A DNA stretch of 64,000 nt from Planctomycetota bacterium. Lineage in GTDB: Bacteria; Planctomycetota; B15-G4; JADJEK01. This document shows, one piece after another, positions 15,551 to 23,970 of this stretch. The stretch spans positions 62,001 through 126,000 of the forward strand of contig JADJEK010000002.1 in NCBI GenBank assembly GCA_016709145.1. Reading direction: 5' to 3'. The notes beneath the pieces are model-generated. The model was given only the letters and a program-made list of their open reading frames with translations, ran no database searches and was not told the origin of the DNA. Positions within the stretch are counted from its first letter, which is position 1, and every line of letters starts with the position of its first letter. The position numbers were made by a program, and so were the translations under genes.

Positions 15551-16731
15551 AGCCCGGCTACAAGCAAACCGAGGTGGGGCGTCATCCCAGAAGAGTGGGA
15601 ATCAACCGGCTCAGGGAGATCTGTGGACCACGCAGCATCCCTACAGGGATCGTCCAGCCAGGGCGCGAGTTCGAAGCGATGGGCTGGACATGCTCCGCAG
15701 TCCGATTCTCCAGGGGCTGGGCTGGCCCAGACGGGGTCGCAGCGAGTCTCTCGCCATTGGCCCAAACTCAACCCGTGCGCCACAATTGGTCTCAACTATC
15801 GGGGCTGGGATCGGGCAGTCGTGGTAGTTCCCGAATCACCCGATAACGCCATCTTCCTGCGACTGCTCGCATCGAGTTGACTAAGACAAGGCGGTCTCGG
15901 CTGCGCAAAGGATCTTGGAAGGCCCAGGCCGGCAAGCGCCAGGTACCGACCGTCAAAGAGGCAGCGCAGTTCCCCGGAGATGGCGGTCGCAGCCTATCCA
16001 CCCCTCCCCGAACAACGCGCCATCGCGGAGGCGTTGAGCGATGTGGATGCGCTGCTGGGCGCGCTGGACCGGCTCATCGCCAAGAAGCGCGACCTCAAAC
16101 AGGCCGCCATGCAGCAACTCCTCACCGGCCAAACCCGCCTCCCGGGCTTCCACGGCGAGTGGGAGGTGAAGCGGCTGGGGAATCACGTCGCCTTTCTGCG
16201 AAACGGAGTTAACGCCCGCCGAACCTGGAGCCTGGGATGGAAATTTCCTGGTGCCGCTACCTCACGGACATCGCGGCGCTCAACGCCGCACAATACCTCT
16301 GGCAACGACGCGCTCGACCGCCTTAGCCAGCCGGACCTCAAAGCGATGCGGCGGAAATGATCCCAGCGCATGCAGTCGGTGACATCGCGAGCCACGATCG
16401 GCGAGTGCGCCACCAACGCAGTCCCTGGCTCGACCAATCAGGCCGATTCAAGAAGCAGGTTCCGGCGACGACTGAGTGGCTTCCTTTCAGCTCCTTGCCC
16501 ATCGATTCATCAACCTCTGCGGCGACTCGCCGCTGGAACCATCGGCAACCCTGGGCATGTCGCATATCAGTCGATGGTTGCCCGATCGGAGGCCGAACAA
16601 ACCGCCATCACCGAGGTCCTGTCGGACATGGACGCGGAGCGCCGGGGTTGGAACAGCGGCGGGAGAAGACCCGCGCCCTCAAGCAGGCAATGATGCAGGA
16701 ACTCCTCACCGGCAGGACGCGGCTGATATGA
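15541..16731 (+). pseudogene. hsdS: hsdS: type I restriction specificity subunit, frameshifted
   Basis: It starts MAVKPGYKQTEVG, the usual HsdS opening. An extra G at 15576-15579 and a lost A near 15600 shift the next residues. The central conserved region is intact in one frame (LPEQRAIAEALSDVDALLGA, then DLKQAAMQQLLTGQTRLPGF, 15995-16150). The distal conserved region (AEQTAITEVLSDMDAE, then KTRALKQAMMQELLTGRTRL) is split between two frames at 16595-16731. Both target-recognition domains are scrambled by further indels, so the DNA target cannot be judged. Total length (about 397 codons) is normal for HsdS, meaning little sequence is missing. The stop overlaps the ATG of a small ORF. Confidence 0.8.
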
Positions 16732-17021
16732 GCAAGGGTTTAAGCCAATCCCCAATGTTGGGGGGGGGGGGGCAGCGGAGCCAGCCGACGCATAACCAGA
16801 AAAGGCCATCGGGCCCCCAACGCATGAGGCACTTGCTTTCTGGCGATCCCATCGCGGCCTGGAGGCCTGGCACGGATGGCAGGCGCAAGACGAGGAGCTT
16901 GGCGGGGGGGGGGGTGAACCTCGAACTGGGATTTTCCTCCAAGAGCAGTGCTGGCGCCAGGCAGCTGGCAGCACACGCAGCCATCAGAGGATTCATCGAA
17001 CGCTCCAACATACGGGACTGA
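16728..17021 (+). CDS. Small coupled ORF with two poly-G tracts, unknown function
   Basis: 97 codons as written. The ATG overlaps the hsdS stop (ATGA) and the TGA ends three bases before the hsdR start, so it is a coupled member of the operon. It contains a run of 13 G and a run of 11 G; a change of one base in either would shift the frame. The protein as written is low-complexity and basic (MSKGLSQSPMLGGGGQRSQ) with no motif I know. Given the indels in its neighbours, the true frame is uncertain. Confidence 0.35.
   Translation: MSKGLSQSPMLGGGGQRSQPTHNQKRPSGPQRMRHLLSGDPIAAWRPGTDGRRKTRSLAGGGVNLELGFSSKSSAGARQLAAHAAIRGFIERSNIRD
16760..16772 (+). repeat. Poly-G tract, 13 G
   Basis: A homopolymer of 13 G within the small ORF between hsdS and hsdR. 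Such tracts are slippage-prone in replication and also error-prone in sequencing. Confidence 0.9.
16904..16914 (+). repeat. Poly-G tract, 11 G
   Basis: A second homopolymer, 11 G, 131 bases after the first and in the same short ORF. Confidence 0.9.
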
Positions 17022-17024
17022 ACG

Positions 17025-20000
17025 GTGAACGTCATCGGCACTCCCGAGCGCGCCACGCAGAACCGCGTGCTCGCCCTGTTCCGCGACGAACTGGGCTATC
17101 GCGCGCTGGGCGACTGGACCGACCGCAACGGCAACAGCAACATCGAGGAGGGCCTGCTCACCGCCTGGCTGGCCAAGGCCGGTTACTCACCCGATCAGAT
17201 CGGCCGCGCCCTTTACCTGCTGCGCACCGAGGCGAACAACCCGAACCGCAGCCTCTACGACAACAACAAAGCGGTCTACAGCCTGCTGCGCTACGGCGTG
17301 CCGGTCAAGACCGAGGCTGGCAAGGTGACCGAGCAGGTCAAGCTCATCGACTGGCTGCAGCCGCTGGCCAACGACTTCGCCATCGCCGAGGAGGTGACGC
17401 TGCGCGGCGGGCTGGGCGGGCACGAGCGGCGGCCCGACCTGGTGCTGTACGTCAACGGCATCGCGGTCGGCGTCGTCGAGCTGAAGAACAGCCGCACGTC
17501 CATCGGCAACGGCATCCGGCAGAACCTGTCGAACCAGTCGCCGGAGTTCAATGCCTGGTTCTTCAGCACGGTGCAGTTCGTCTTCGCGGGCAACGACTCC
17601 GAGGGGCTGCAGTACGGCACCGTCGGCACGCCGGAGAAGTACTTCCTGAAGTGGAAGGAAGACGAGGCCGACAACAGCCGCTTCAAGCTCGACAAGTACC
17701 TGCTGAAGATGTGCGCCAAGGCGCGGCTGGTCGAGCTGATGCACGACTTCGTGCTCTTCGACGGCGGCGTCAAGAAGCTGCCGCGCGTGCACCAGTACTT
17801 CGGCATCAAGGCGGCGCAGGAGCACGTCAGCGCCCGCAAGGGCGGCATCATCTGGCACACCCAGGGCAGCGGCAAGAGCATCGTGATGGTGCTGCTGGCC
17901 AAGTGGATCCTGGAGAACCGGCCCAACGCGCGCGTGGTGATCGTCACCGACCGCGACGAGCTGGACAAGCAGATCGAGGGCGTGTTCACCGAAGCCGGCG
18001 AGCCCATCAAGCGCACCAGCAGCGGGCACGACCTGATGAGCCAGCTCGGCCAGGCCACGCCACGGCTGCTGTGCTCGCTGATCCACAAGTTCGGCCGCAA
18101 AGGCGTGGACGACTTCGACGCCTTCATCAAGGAGCTTGCCGCGCAGCCCAGCCCCACCGTGGGCGAGGTGTTCGTCTTCGTCGACGAGTGCCACCGCACG
18201 CAAAGCGGCAAGCTGCACAAGACGATGAAGGCGCTGATGCCGGGCGCCGTGTTCATCGGCTTCACCGGCACGCCGCTGCTGAAGCAGGACGCGCAGACCA
18301 GCCGCGAAGTCTTCGGCGACTACATCCACACCTACAAGTTCAGCGAGGCCGTGGAAGACAAGGTCGTGCTCGACCTGGTCTACGAGGCGCGCGACATCGA
18401 CCAGCGCCTGGGATCGCAGGACAAGATCGACCAGTGGTTCGACGCCAAGACCAAGGGCCTGAACACCTGGCAGAAGGCGGCGCTGCGCGAGCAGTGGGGC
18501 ACGATGCAGAACGTGCTCAGCTCGCGCTCGCGCATGGAGCGCGTGGTCGAGCGACATCGTGTTCGACTTCAGCGTGAAGCCGCGCCTCGCCAGCCAGCGC
18601 GGCAACGCCATCCTCGTGGCGTCGAGCATCTACGAGGCGTGCAAGTACTTCGAGCTGTTCCAGAAGACCGCCTTCAAGGGCAAGTGCGCGGTGGTCACCT
18701 CGTACAACCCGCTCGCCAGGGACGTGACGCTGGAGGAGACCGGCGCCAACACGCAGACCGACAAGCAGTTTCTCTACGACACCTACACCGCGCTGCTGAA
18801 GGGTGTGGACGCGCAGCCGGGCAAGTCCAAGATCGAGACCTACGAGGACCACGCCAAGAAGCTGTTCAAGGAAGCAGCCGGCCAACATGCGGCTGTTGGT
18901 GGTGGTGGACAAGCTGCTGACGGGCTTCGACGCGCCGAGCTGCACCTACCTCTACATCGACAAGAGCATGCAGGACCACGGCCTGTTCCAGGCCATCTGC
19001 CGCGTCAACCGGCTGGATGGTGAGGACAAGAGCTTCGGCTACATCGTCGACTACAAGGACCTGTTCAAGAAGCTGGTCAACGAGGGGACCGGCGCGCTGC
19101 AGGTGTACTCGTCGGAGCTCGATCACAGCGCGCCCGGCGCCAGCCCGGAGGTGCTGCTGCAGGACCGCCTGGCCAAGGGCCGCGAGCGGCTGGACAACGC
19201 GCTTGAAGCCGCGGCGCTGATCTGCGAGCCGGTGCAGCCGCCCAAGGGAGAACTGGAGCACATCCACTACTTCTGCGGCAACGTCGAGATAGCGGCCGAG
19301 CTGGCCGCGCACGAGCCGCAGCGGGTGGCGCTATACACGGCGACGGTGTCGCTGGTGCGGGCCTACGCCGCCATCGCCGATGACCTGGAGGCCGCCAGGT
19401 ACAGCGCCGAGGACATCGCCCGCATCAAGAAGGCGGTGCAGCGCTACCTGACCCTGCGCGAGATCATCCGCAAGGCCAGCGGCGAGACGATCGACCTCAA
19501 GGCCTATGAGGCCGACATGCGGCACCTGATCGACACCTACATCGAGGCCGACGAACCGCGGCAGATCTCGGCATTCGGTGACATGCCGCTGCTGGAGCTG
19601 ATCGTGAAGGCGGGCATCGCCAGCGTGGTCGACAGTCTGCCCAGTGGCATCAAGGCCAGCAAGGATGCCGTGGCCGAGACGATCGCCAACAACGTGCGCA
19701 GCCGGATCTTGCAGGAGCACCTCAACAACCCGGCCTACTACGACCGGATGTCGAAGTTGCTGGAAGAGATCATTGCCGACCTGCGGGCCAAGCGCGTGGA
19801 CTACGAGGCCTATCTGAAGCGCATTGCCGATCTGGCGCGGCAGGTGCAGAGCGGGCAGGCCGATGACGCCCCAGCAGCTCAGGACGCCGGCCGGGCTGCG
19901 CGCGCTTCAACAACCTGCTGGCAAAGCCCAGCACTGGCTGCGGGACCGATCCGAGAGACGCCGCCAGCCTACGGCGCACCGATGACGTCCGGCTGACGCT

Positions 20001-20166
20001 CGCCCTGGCGCTCGACGAAACCGTGAAGCGGGTGCGGCCCGACGACTGGCGCGGGCACCAGGCCGCGGAGAACGAAATCAAGCGCGCCCTGCTGCCTTTG
20101 CTCGGCAACGATACGCCGGAGGTCGAGCGCATGTTCCTCATCATCAAGCAGCAGCGCGAATACTGA
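17025..20166 (+). pseudogene. hsdR: hsdR: type I restriction endonuclease/translocase subunit, frameshifted
   Basis: It starts GTG with MNVIGTPERATQNRVLALFR. The N-terminal nuclease site is readable (RRPDLVLYVNG...VELKN, the D...ExK motif) and is followed by the helicase core: Walker A HTQGSGKS, motif II DECHR, motif III GFTGTPL, and VNRLDG further on. Single-base insertions near 18550 (after RMERVV) and 18880 (before ANMRLLVVVDKLLTGFDAP) and at least one more indel near 19900 split it into four frames. The tail ends MFLIIKQQREY at 20164-20166. Total length of about 1047 codons is normal for HsdR. Loss of the frame in the helicase domain would abolish restriction. Confidence 0.85.
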
Positions 20167-20880
20167 TGGCCCTGACGCTGGACGTTGGAGGGATCGCCGT
20201 CGACGTCATCAGGAAGGACATCAAGAACGTCCACCTGAGCGTCTATCCGCCGACCGGCCGCGTGCGTCTGGTCGCCCCCGAACGAATGACGCTCGACACG
20301 ATCCGGCTGTTCGCGATCTCCAAGCTCGCCTGGATCAAGCAGCAGCAGAAGAAGCTGCGCGAGCAGGAACGGGAGAGCCGGCGCGAGTACCTAGATCGTG
20401 AGAGCCACTACGTCTGGGGCAAGCGGTTCCTGTTGAAGGTGGTCGAAGGGCGGCGCGCCTAAGTGCAACAGTGCAGCACGGCACCCCGCTCTGCGGGTCC
20501 GCCCTGGCACCGAGGCGGGCAGACACGAGCCGCCGTGCGCTGACTGGTATCGCCAACACCTGAAGACCGAGGTGGCGCCTCTGGTCGAAGCGTGGGAGCG
20601 ACGACTCTCGGTCTCCGTCGATGGGTTCTACGTGCAGCAGATGAAGACCAAGTGGGGTAGCTGCAATCCGTCGGCCTGCACGATCCGCCTGAACACAGAG
20701 CTGGCGAAGAAGCCGAAGGAGTGCCTGGAGTACATCGTCGTGCACGAGCTGGCCCACCTCCTCGAACCGACGCACGGCCCGCGCTTCGTCGCGACAATGG
20801 ATCGAGTCCTGCCTGGCTGGCGCGAAACGCGCGATCTGCTCAACCGCCTGCCCGCAAGCCATCAGCGGTGGAGCTACTGA
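20166..20880 (+). pseudogene. YgjP/DUF45-type M48-like metallopeptidase, frameshifted
   Basis: The first part (MALTLDVGGIAVDVIRKDIK..., 20166-20462) and the second part (from about 20570, ...KTKWGSCNPSACTIRLN, then VVHELAHLLEPTHG) are the two halves of a DUF45/YgjP protein. The HExxH zinc site (HELAH) and the downstream His (THG) are present. An early stop at 20460-20462 and a shift in the next 100 bases separate them. The start overlaps the hsdR stop (TGATG). Genes of this family often trail type I restriction operons; their role there is not established. Confidence 0.78.
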
Positions 20881-21174
20881 GTGGGATGCGCGCGCCGCGG
20901 CATCAACCAGGCCGCGCTCCAGCATGGCTGAGAGAGTCATACCCATGGGAACTCTTGTTGAGTGGAAGGGATCGGCCGGTGCGCGGAAGCTCTCCGCGCT
21001 AGCTAGCGGAGTGGGTGTCAAGAGAAACCCAGCGATGGGACCCGCGAGCGTTCGCCGGCCGTTGGAACCGACCCTCCCACTCCCCGGGGTCCGGCAAGCG
21101 CGAACCTTGCTCGACAGCAACGCAGCACCGTGTTCCACTCGCGACTCTCACCACGCCCGAAGTAGGGGTCCACC
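20881..21174. other. Intergenic region before the exported-protein cargo genes
   Basis: 294 bases. It contains one copy of a 48-base leader repeat (21033-21080) and an imperfect hairpin near 20988-21012. No gene was recognised. Confidence 0.5.
21033..21080 (+). repeat. 48-nt leader repeat, copy 1
   Basis: It begins CGATGGGACCCG and ends GGAACCGACCCTCCCAC. It matches 21665-21712 at 36 of 48 positions with both ends identical, and lies about 95 bases before the ATG of the exported-protein gene at 21175. Confidence 0.55.
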
Positions 21175-21642
21175 ATGCGCGCTCGAATCGTCTCGGTCTT
21201 CGCTCTTGCGGTCGCTTCGTGTGTTGCGATCTCGCTCTACCGCGATGCGGACGCGCAGGCCCCGCCGTTGCTCCGCTCACCGAGTTTTCCGCCGCATCCG
21301 GCGGACATCGTGAACATCGACGGTGGGCTGAGCATTCCCGTTGGCCAGTCGATCGAGGTCGTCCTATTCGCGGTGCCGGGTAACCGGTGGCTGGTCGTCA
21401 ACGACCTGTGCATCGTCGGACCCACATCACCTGGTACAAAGCTTGTCGAGCGAACTAGCGCTGGCGATCTCGTGAAGGTGGGGCCGACCGCTGTTGCAAG
21501 ATGGCAGTTCGACCGCATCATCCGGCAGTCGTCGATCGGATACAGCTTTAGGCCCGGCTCAAGCGTTGTACTTAAGCTTGACGGTACAAATTCGAATCAG
21601 AGCGACGGCATCTGGAACCTCGTCGGCTACCTCGCGAACTGA
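21175..21642 (+). CDS. Exported protein of unknown function
   Basis: 155 residues. A signal peptide (residues 1-28, with AVASCVAISLYRDADAQA) suggests export. The mature part is beta-rich (SIEVVLFAVPGNRWLVVNDL, SSVVLKLDGTN) and compact. No family was recognised. It follows the YgjP remnant and precedes another exported protein, each behind one copy of a 48-base leader repeat. Codon use is closer to the host than to the restriction block. Confidence 0.65.
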   Translation: MRARIVSVFALAVASCVAISLYRDADAQAPPLLRSPSFPPHPADIVNIDGGLSIPVGQSIEVVLFAVPGNRWLVVNDLCIVGPTSPGTKLVERTSAGDLVKVGPTAVARWQFDRIIRQSSIGYSFRPGSSVVLKLDGTNSNQSDGIWNLVGYLAN

Positions 21643-21664
21643 CGCGCAGGGCGCGGGACTTCAT

Positions 21665-21712
21665 CGATGGGACCCGTGCAGCATCGCTCGCGCGCGGAAC
21701 CGACCCTCCCAC
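21665..21712 (+). repeat. 48-nt leader repeat, copy 2
   Basis: The second copy of the 21033-21080 repeat, 32 bases before the ATG of the gene at 21745. Confidence 0.55.
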
Positions 21713-21744
21713 CCGAACTGGCTTCAACAGCCCAGGAGAACACG

Positions 21745-22440
21745 ATGAGCAACACTGATTCAAATACCCTCCTCGCGCGCATCGAGCGACTAGAGCGGAG
21801 CAATCGCGCTCTTCGTGGGATTGTCGGACTTGTGCTCGTCGGGTTGGTCGCCGCTGCGACCGTTGCTTGGACTGCGGAGCCAGGCGTTATTAATGCGCGG
21901 GAGTTTCGCGTAGTCGACGACGAGGAACGCGTGCGCGCAGTTCTCGGTACGTGGTCATCGTCGGAGCAGGCGTCCAACAGCACTTTCTTGGAGCTGCGAT
22001 CATCCACGGGTGAACAGTGCGTCAACTTGGAACAACGCGAACTCACTGACGCAAATGCTTTGACGGGCAATCAATCACTGTTCGAACTGTCTGACTCGCG
22101 GGGTCGCCCGAGAGCGCAGTTGCGGGGATTCGACGATGGGAGCGCGTCGCTCGTGCTTTTTAGAAAAGGAATCAGATCCAAACGGGAATCGATCCGTAGC
22201 CGAGAGACTTCAGCGGAACGCGCAAGCGAGGTGGTGGATCACCGAGCCCTGAAACTAGAAGTCGAAGACACTGGCGCGCCAACGATCCGGCTCTTCGATT
22301 TGGCTTCTAGGACACGGGCGCTGGTCGGACCAACGGCAATCGTTGACAAGCGTTCTGGGATATCGGAAGACATCCCCGTCTCATCGATCACCTTGTTTGA
22401 TGAGACGGGCGGTGTCGTCTGGGCAAGCCCTCAGCGGTAA
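21745..22440 (+). CDS. Membrane-anchored protein with repeated beta motifs
   Basis: 231 residues from an ATG with AGGAG nine bases upstream. A short coiled coil (LLARIERLERSNRALR) leads to a transmembrane segment (about 27-45, GIVGLVLVGLVAAATVAW). The rest repeats a strand pattern 'F.V.D..G..RA.L' (REFRVVDDEERVRAVLG, LFELSDSRGRPRAQLRG, KLEVEDTGAPTIRLFD, ITLFDETGGVVWAS). This resembles bacterial proteins whose exported domain is built from such repeats; their function is unknown. It is the last intact island gene. Confidence 0.7.
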   Translation: MSNTDSNTLLARIERLERSNRALRGIVGLVLVGLVAAATVAWTAEPGVINAREFRVVDDEERVRAVLGTWSSSEQASNSTFLELRSSTGEQCVNLEQRELTDANALTGNQSLFELSDSRGRPRAQLRGFDDGSASLVLFRKGIRSKRESIRSRETSAERASEVVDHRALKLEVEDTGAPTIRLFDLASRTRALVGPTAIVDKRSGISEDIPVSSITLFDETGGVVWASPQR

Positions 22441-22459
22441 TTGGTCCGGCGCTTGACCT

Positions 22460-22880
22460 AGTCCGTTGCAGTAAGCGCCAGGATCGCTCCGCGCCGCTTC
22501 TGCGGCATCGCGACGAGCGCCGCGACGTGCGCGAGCACCCGGCGCCGCCGATGTAGGGCAAACGCACGCCGCTTCGATCCAATCACGCTCACGACTGTCG
22601 AGGTGTCGAGCTGTCGAAGCGCTTCAATCGCTCGCGTCCGTGAGCGCGACAATCGCGGCCCTGCGCTTCGCCGACATCGCGACGAGCGCGAGCGCATGGC
22701 CGATGATCGCGCGCTGCTCGGCGACGCGCAGTGAACTGAGTGCATCGAGAAGCGAGACCATCGCGGTATCGAGAGGACGTATCGATCGTTCGTTTTGAGG
22801 CCGAACGCTGGGGAATCCGCTGGGGTTCGCCGTGTCGTCATCACAAGTTGCGCTCGCATCACTCGTTCCGTTCGCCCTAT
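22460..22880 (-). pseudogene. Degenerate right-end remnant with an internal duplication
   Basis: This minus-strand coding-like sequence is broken into short frames. Two related peptides occur, LALVAMSAKRRAAIVALTDAS and AALVAMPQKRRGAILALTAT, encoded by a tandem imperfect duplication (about 22470-22530 and 22630-22700). Near 22800-22845 the DNA resembles the 3' part of the integrase gene (the segment around 3960-4005, sharing AACGCTGGGGAAT and CGTGTCGTC). It may be the tail of an older integrase or recombination-module gene. Confidence is low. Confidence 0.35.
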
Positions 22881-22882
22881 CG

Positions 22883-22928
22883 GGACTCATAATCCTTTGG
22901 TTCTCGGTTCGAGTCCGAGCGGGCCCAC
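22883..22928 (+). repeat. attR: displaced 3' half of the original tRNA gene
   Basis: A partial tRNA: anticodon arm CTCATAA onward, T stem CTCGG/CCGAG around TTCGAGT, acceptor strand CGGGCCC, discriminator A, then CCA encoded in the DNA. Four differences from attL form two complementary base-pair changes in the T stem, so the arm remains foldable. This is the chromosome's original tRNA 3' end, cut off by the insertion. Confidence 0.87.
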
Positions 22929-23258
22929 CATTGGATGGCTGTTGGCGAGGGATGCGGGGCGCGGGCCGTCGCGGAGGAGTCCGATGGCGGCGCCCGGTGC
23001 GGCGAAGACGCCCCAAAGCCGCGCCGGGCGCCGCCATCGGACTCCTCCGCGACGGCCATACGAAGGCATCGGGTTCGGAGGGGGTCCGGAGGGGGTTGGG
23101 GTGGGTGTGTCGGCTCGGGTTGCCTGCGCTTCGCTTGGCGACCCTCGGTGAATGATCCGGCACGGTTGTTTGTGCATTGTGGGGATGGAGCGCCGTTGGC
23201 TTCATTGCGGAACGTCTTCGGCACGGGTGTCGTGCCGTTCGACGGAACGAGAGGCGGG
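22929..23258. other. Gap right of attR with a perfect 34-bp inverted repeat
   Basis: 330 bases with no supported gene. Arms at 22964-22997 and 23024-23057 (GGCCGTCGCGGAGGAGTCCG... and its exact complement) are separated by 26 bases. There is no T-run after it, so it is not a classic terminator. It may be a mobile repeat of the host genome or a structured 3' end. Confidence 0.75.
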
Positions 23259-23753
23259 ATGCGTCGGTGGATCGGGAACGTCATCGCGCTGCTGATCCTG
23301 ACAGTTGGCGTCGTTCACTGGTTCGAGGGGTGCGTACCCCGAATTGGTCTTCCCTCTTCGCAGCTTGAGGAGGACGCGCGCTCCGAGCTCCGCGACGAGG
23401 CGAGCGGCGGTGTCCTCGAGCCTTCGGTCGCCCTTGGATTGCCGCTGCGCGAGGCTTCCGCGCCGGCTCCCTCGAGTGAGCCGCGCGTCTCCGTCACTGG
23501 GGTCGTGGTCGACGATCTCGGGGTCGGGGTCGCCGGCGCGAGCATCGAGCTCCTTGATGCGAACGGTGTGACGTTGGGCACGAGTGTTTCTTCGAAAGGT
23601 GGGGCGTTCGCCGTCGAGGGGCCGGATCCCGGCGATGGCTCTGCGGCAGCCGTGCGAGGGTTGACGATTCGGGCGCGCAAGGTCGGCCATGCGGTTTGCG
23701 AACAGCGCGTGAGCGATCGATCCCGGGTGCGACTCGTGTTCGCTCGGCCTTGA
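23259..23753 (+). CDS. Exported/membrane-anchored protein with a carboxypeptidase-regulatory-like domain
   Basis: 164 residues from the ATG preceded by GAGGCGGG. An N-terminal hydrophobic segment (WIGNVIALLILTVGVVHWF) anchors it. The C-terminal half is a single beta-sandwich of the carboxypeptidase-regulatory/CNA-B-like type (VTGVVVDDLGVGVAGASIEL, then LGTSVSSKGGAFAVEG), a fold used in adhesion and extracellular assembly. The longer upstream frame runs through the inverted repeat and is not protein-like. Confidence 0.65.
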   Translation: MRRWIGNVIALLILTVGVVHWFEGCVPRIGLPSSQLEEDARSELRDEASGGVLEPSVALGLPLREASAPAPSSEPRVSVTGVVVDDLGVGVAGASIELLDANGVTLGTSVSSKGGAFAVEGPDPGDGSAAAVRGLTIRARKVGHAVCEQRVSDRSRVRLVFARP

Positions 23754-23970
23754 TCGATCCTGGGATCGGTGTTGAGCGTGCGGGATCTCGTTCCCACCGC
23801 GGGTACGTGCATCGGGGTCTGTGCCTCGAGCCTCGCGCAACGAACACCGGCGATCCCCGGTCATGCGTCGAAATCACGGAAGGACTGCTCGATGCGTCGA
23901 GTTACCGTGCCGCGAACGCATCGCGAACGGCTCACCCTTGCAGCCACGCGACCGTGGGAGGGGCTTCGTC

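Larger units (their letters stand above)
3775..22928. mobile_element. tRNA-integrated genomic island of about 19 kb
   Basis: It is bounded by a 46-nt direct repeat of the tRNA 3' half and has an integrase gene abutting the left repeat, the standard layout of tRNA-targeting integrative elements. Next to the integrase are an XRE regulator, a zinc-finger/TOPRIM/DUF3987 primase-helicase and two small excisionase-like HTH proteins. These point to a phage-satellite-like or integrative-plasmid-like element with its own replication protein. No capsid, tail, terminase, relaxase or conjugation gene is visible, so it is probably mobilised by other elements or defective. Cargo on the right is a type I restriction system and three exported proteins. 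Confidence 0.88.

Noticed and set aside
13093..15846. A 917-codon continuous reading of hsdM into hsdS as a fusion
   Set aside because: The continuity is an artefact of compensating and terminal frameshifts. Correcting one extra base near 15532 gives the normal HsdM stop overlapping the hsdS start.
22883..22928. A second complete tRNA gene
   Set aside because: Only the anticodon arm onward is present; there is no D-arm or 5' acceptor strand. It is the displaced half created by integration.
22935..23753. Long start for the exported gene at 23259
   Set aside because: The first 108 codons run through the 34-bp inverted repeat and are Gly/Arg-rich nonsense. The ATG at 23259 has a ribosome site and begins with a membrane anchor.
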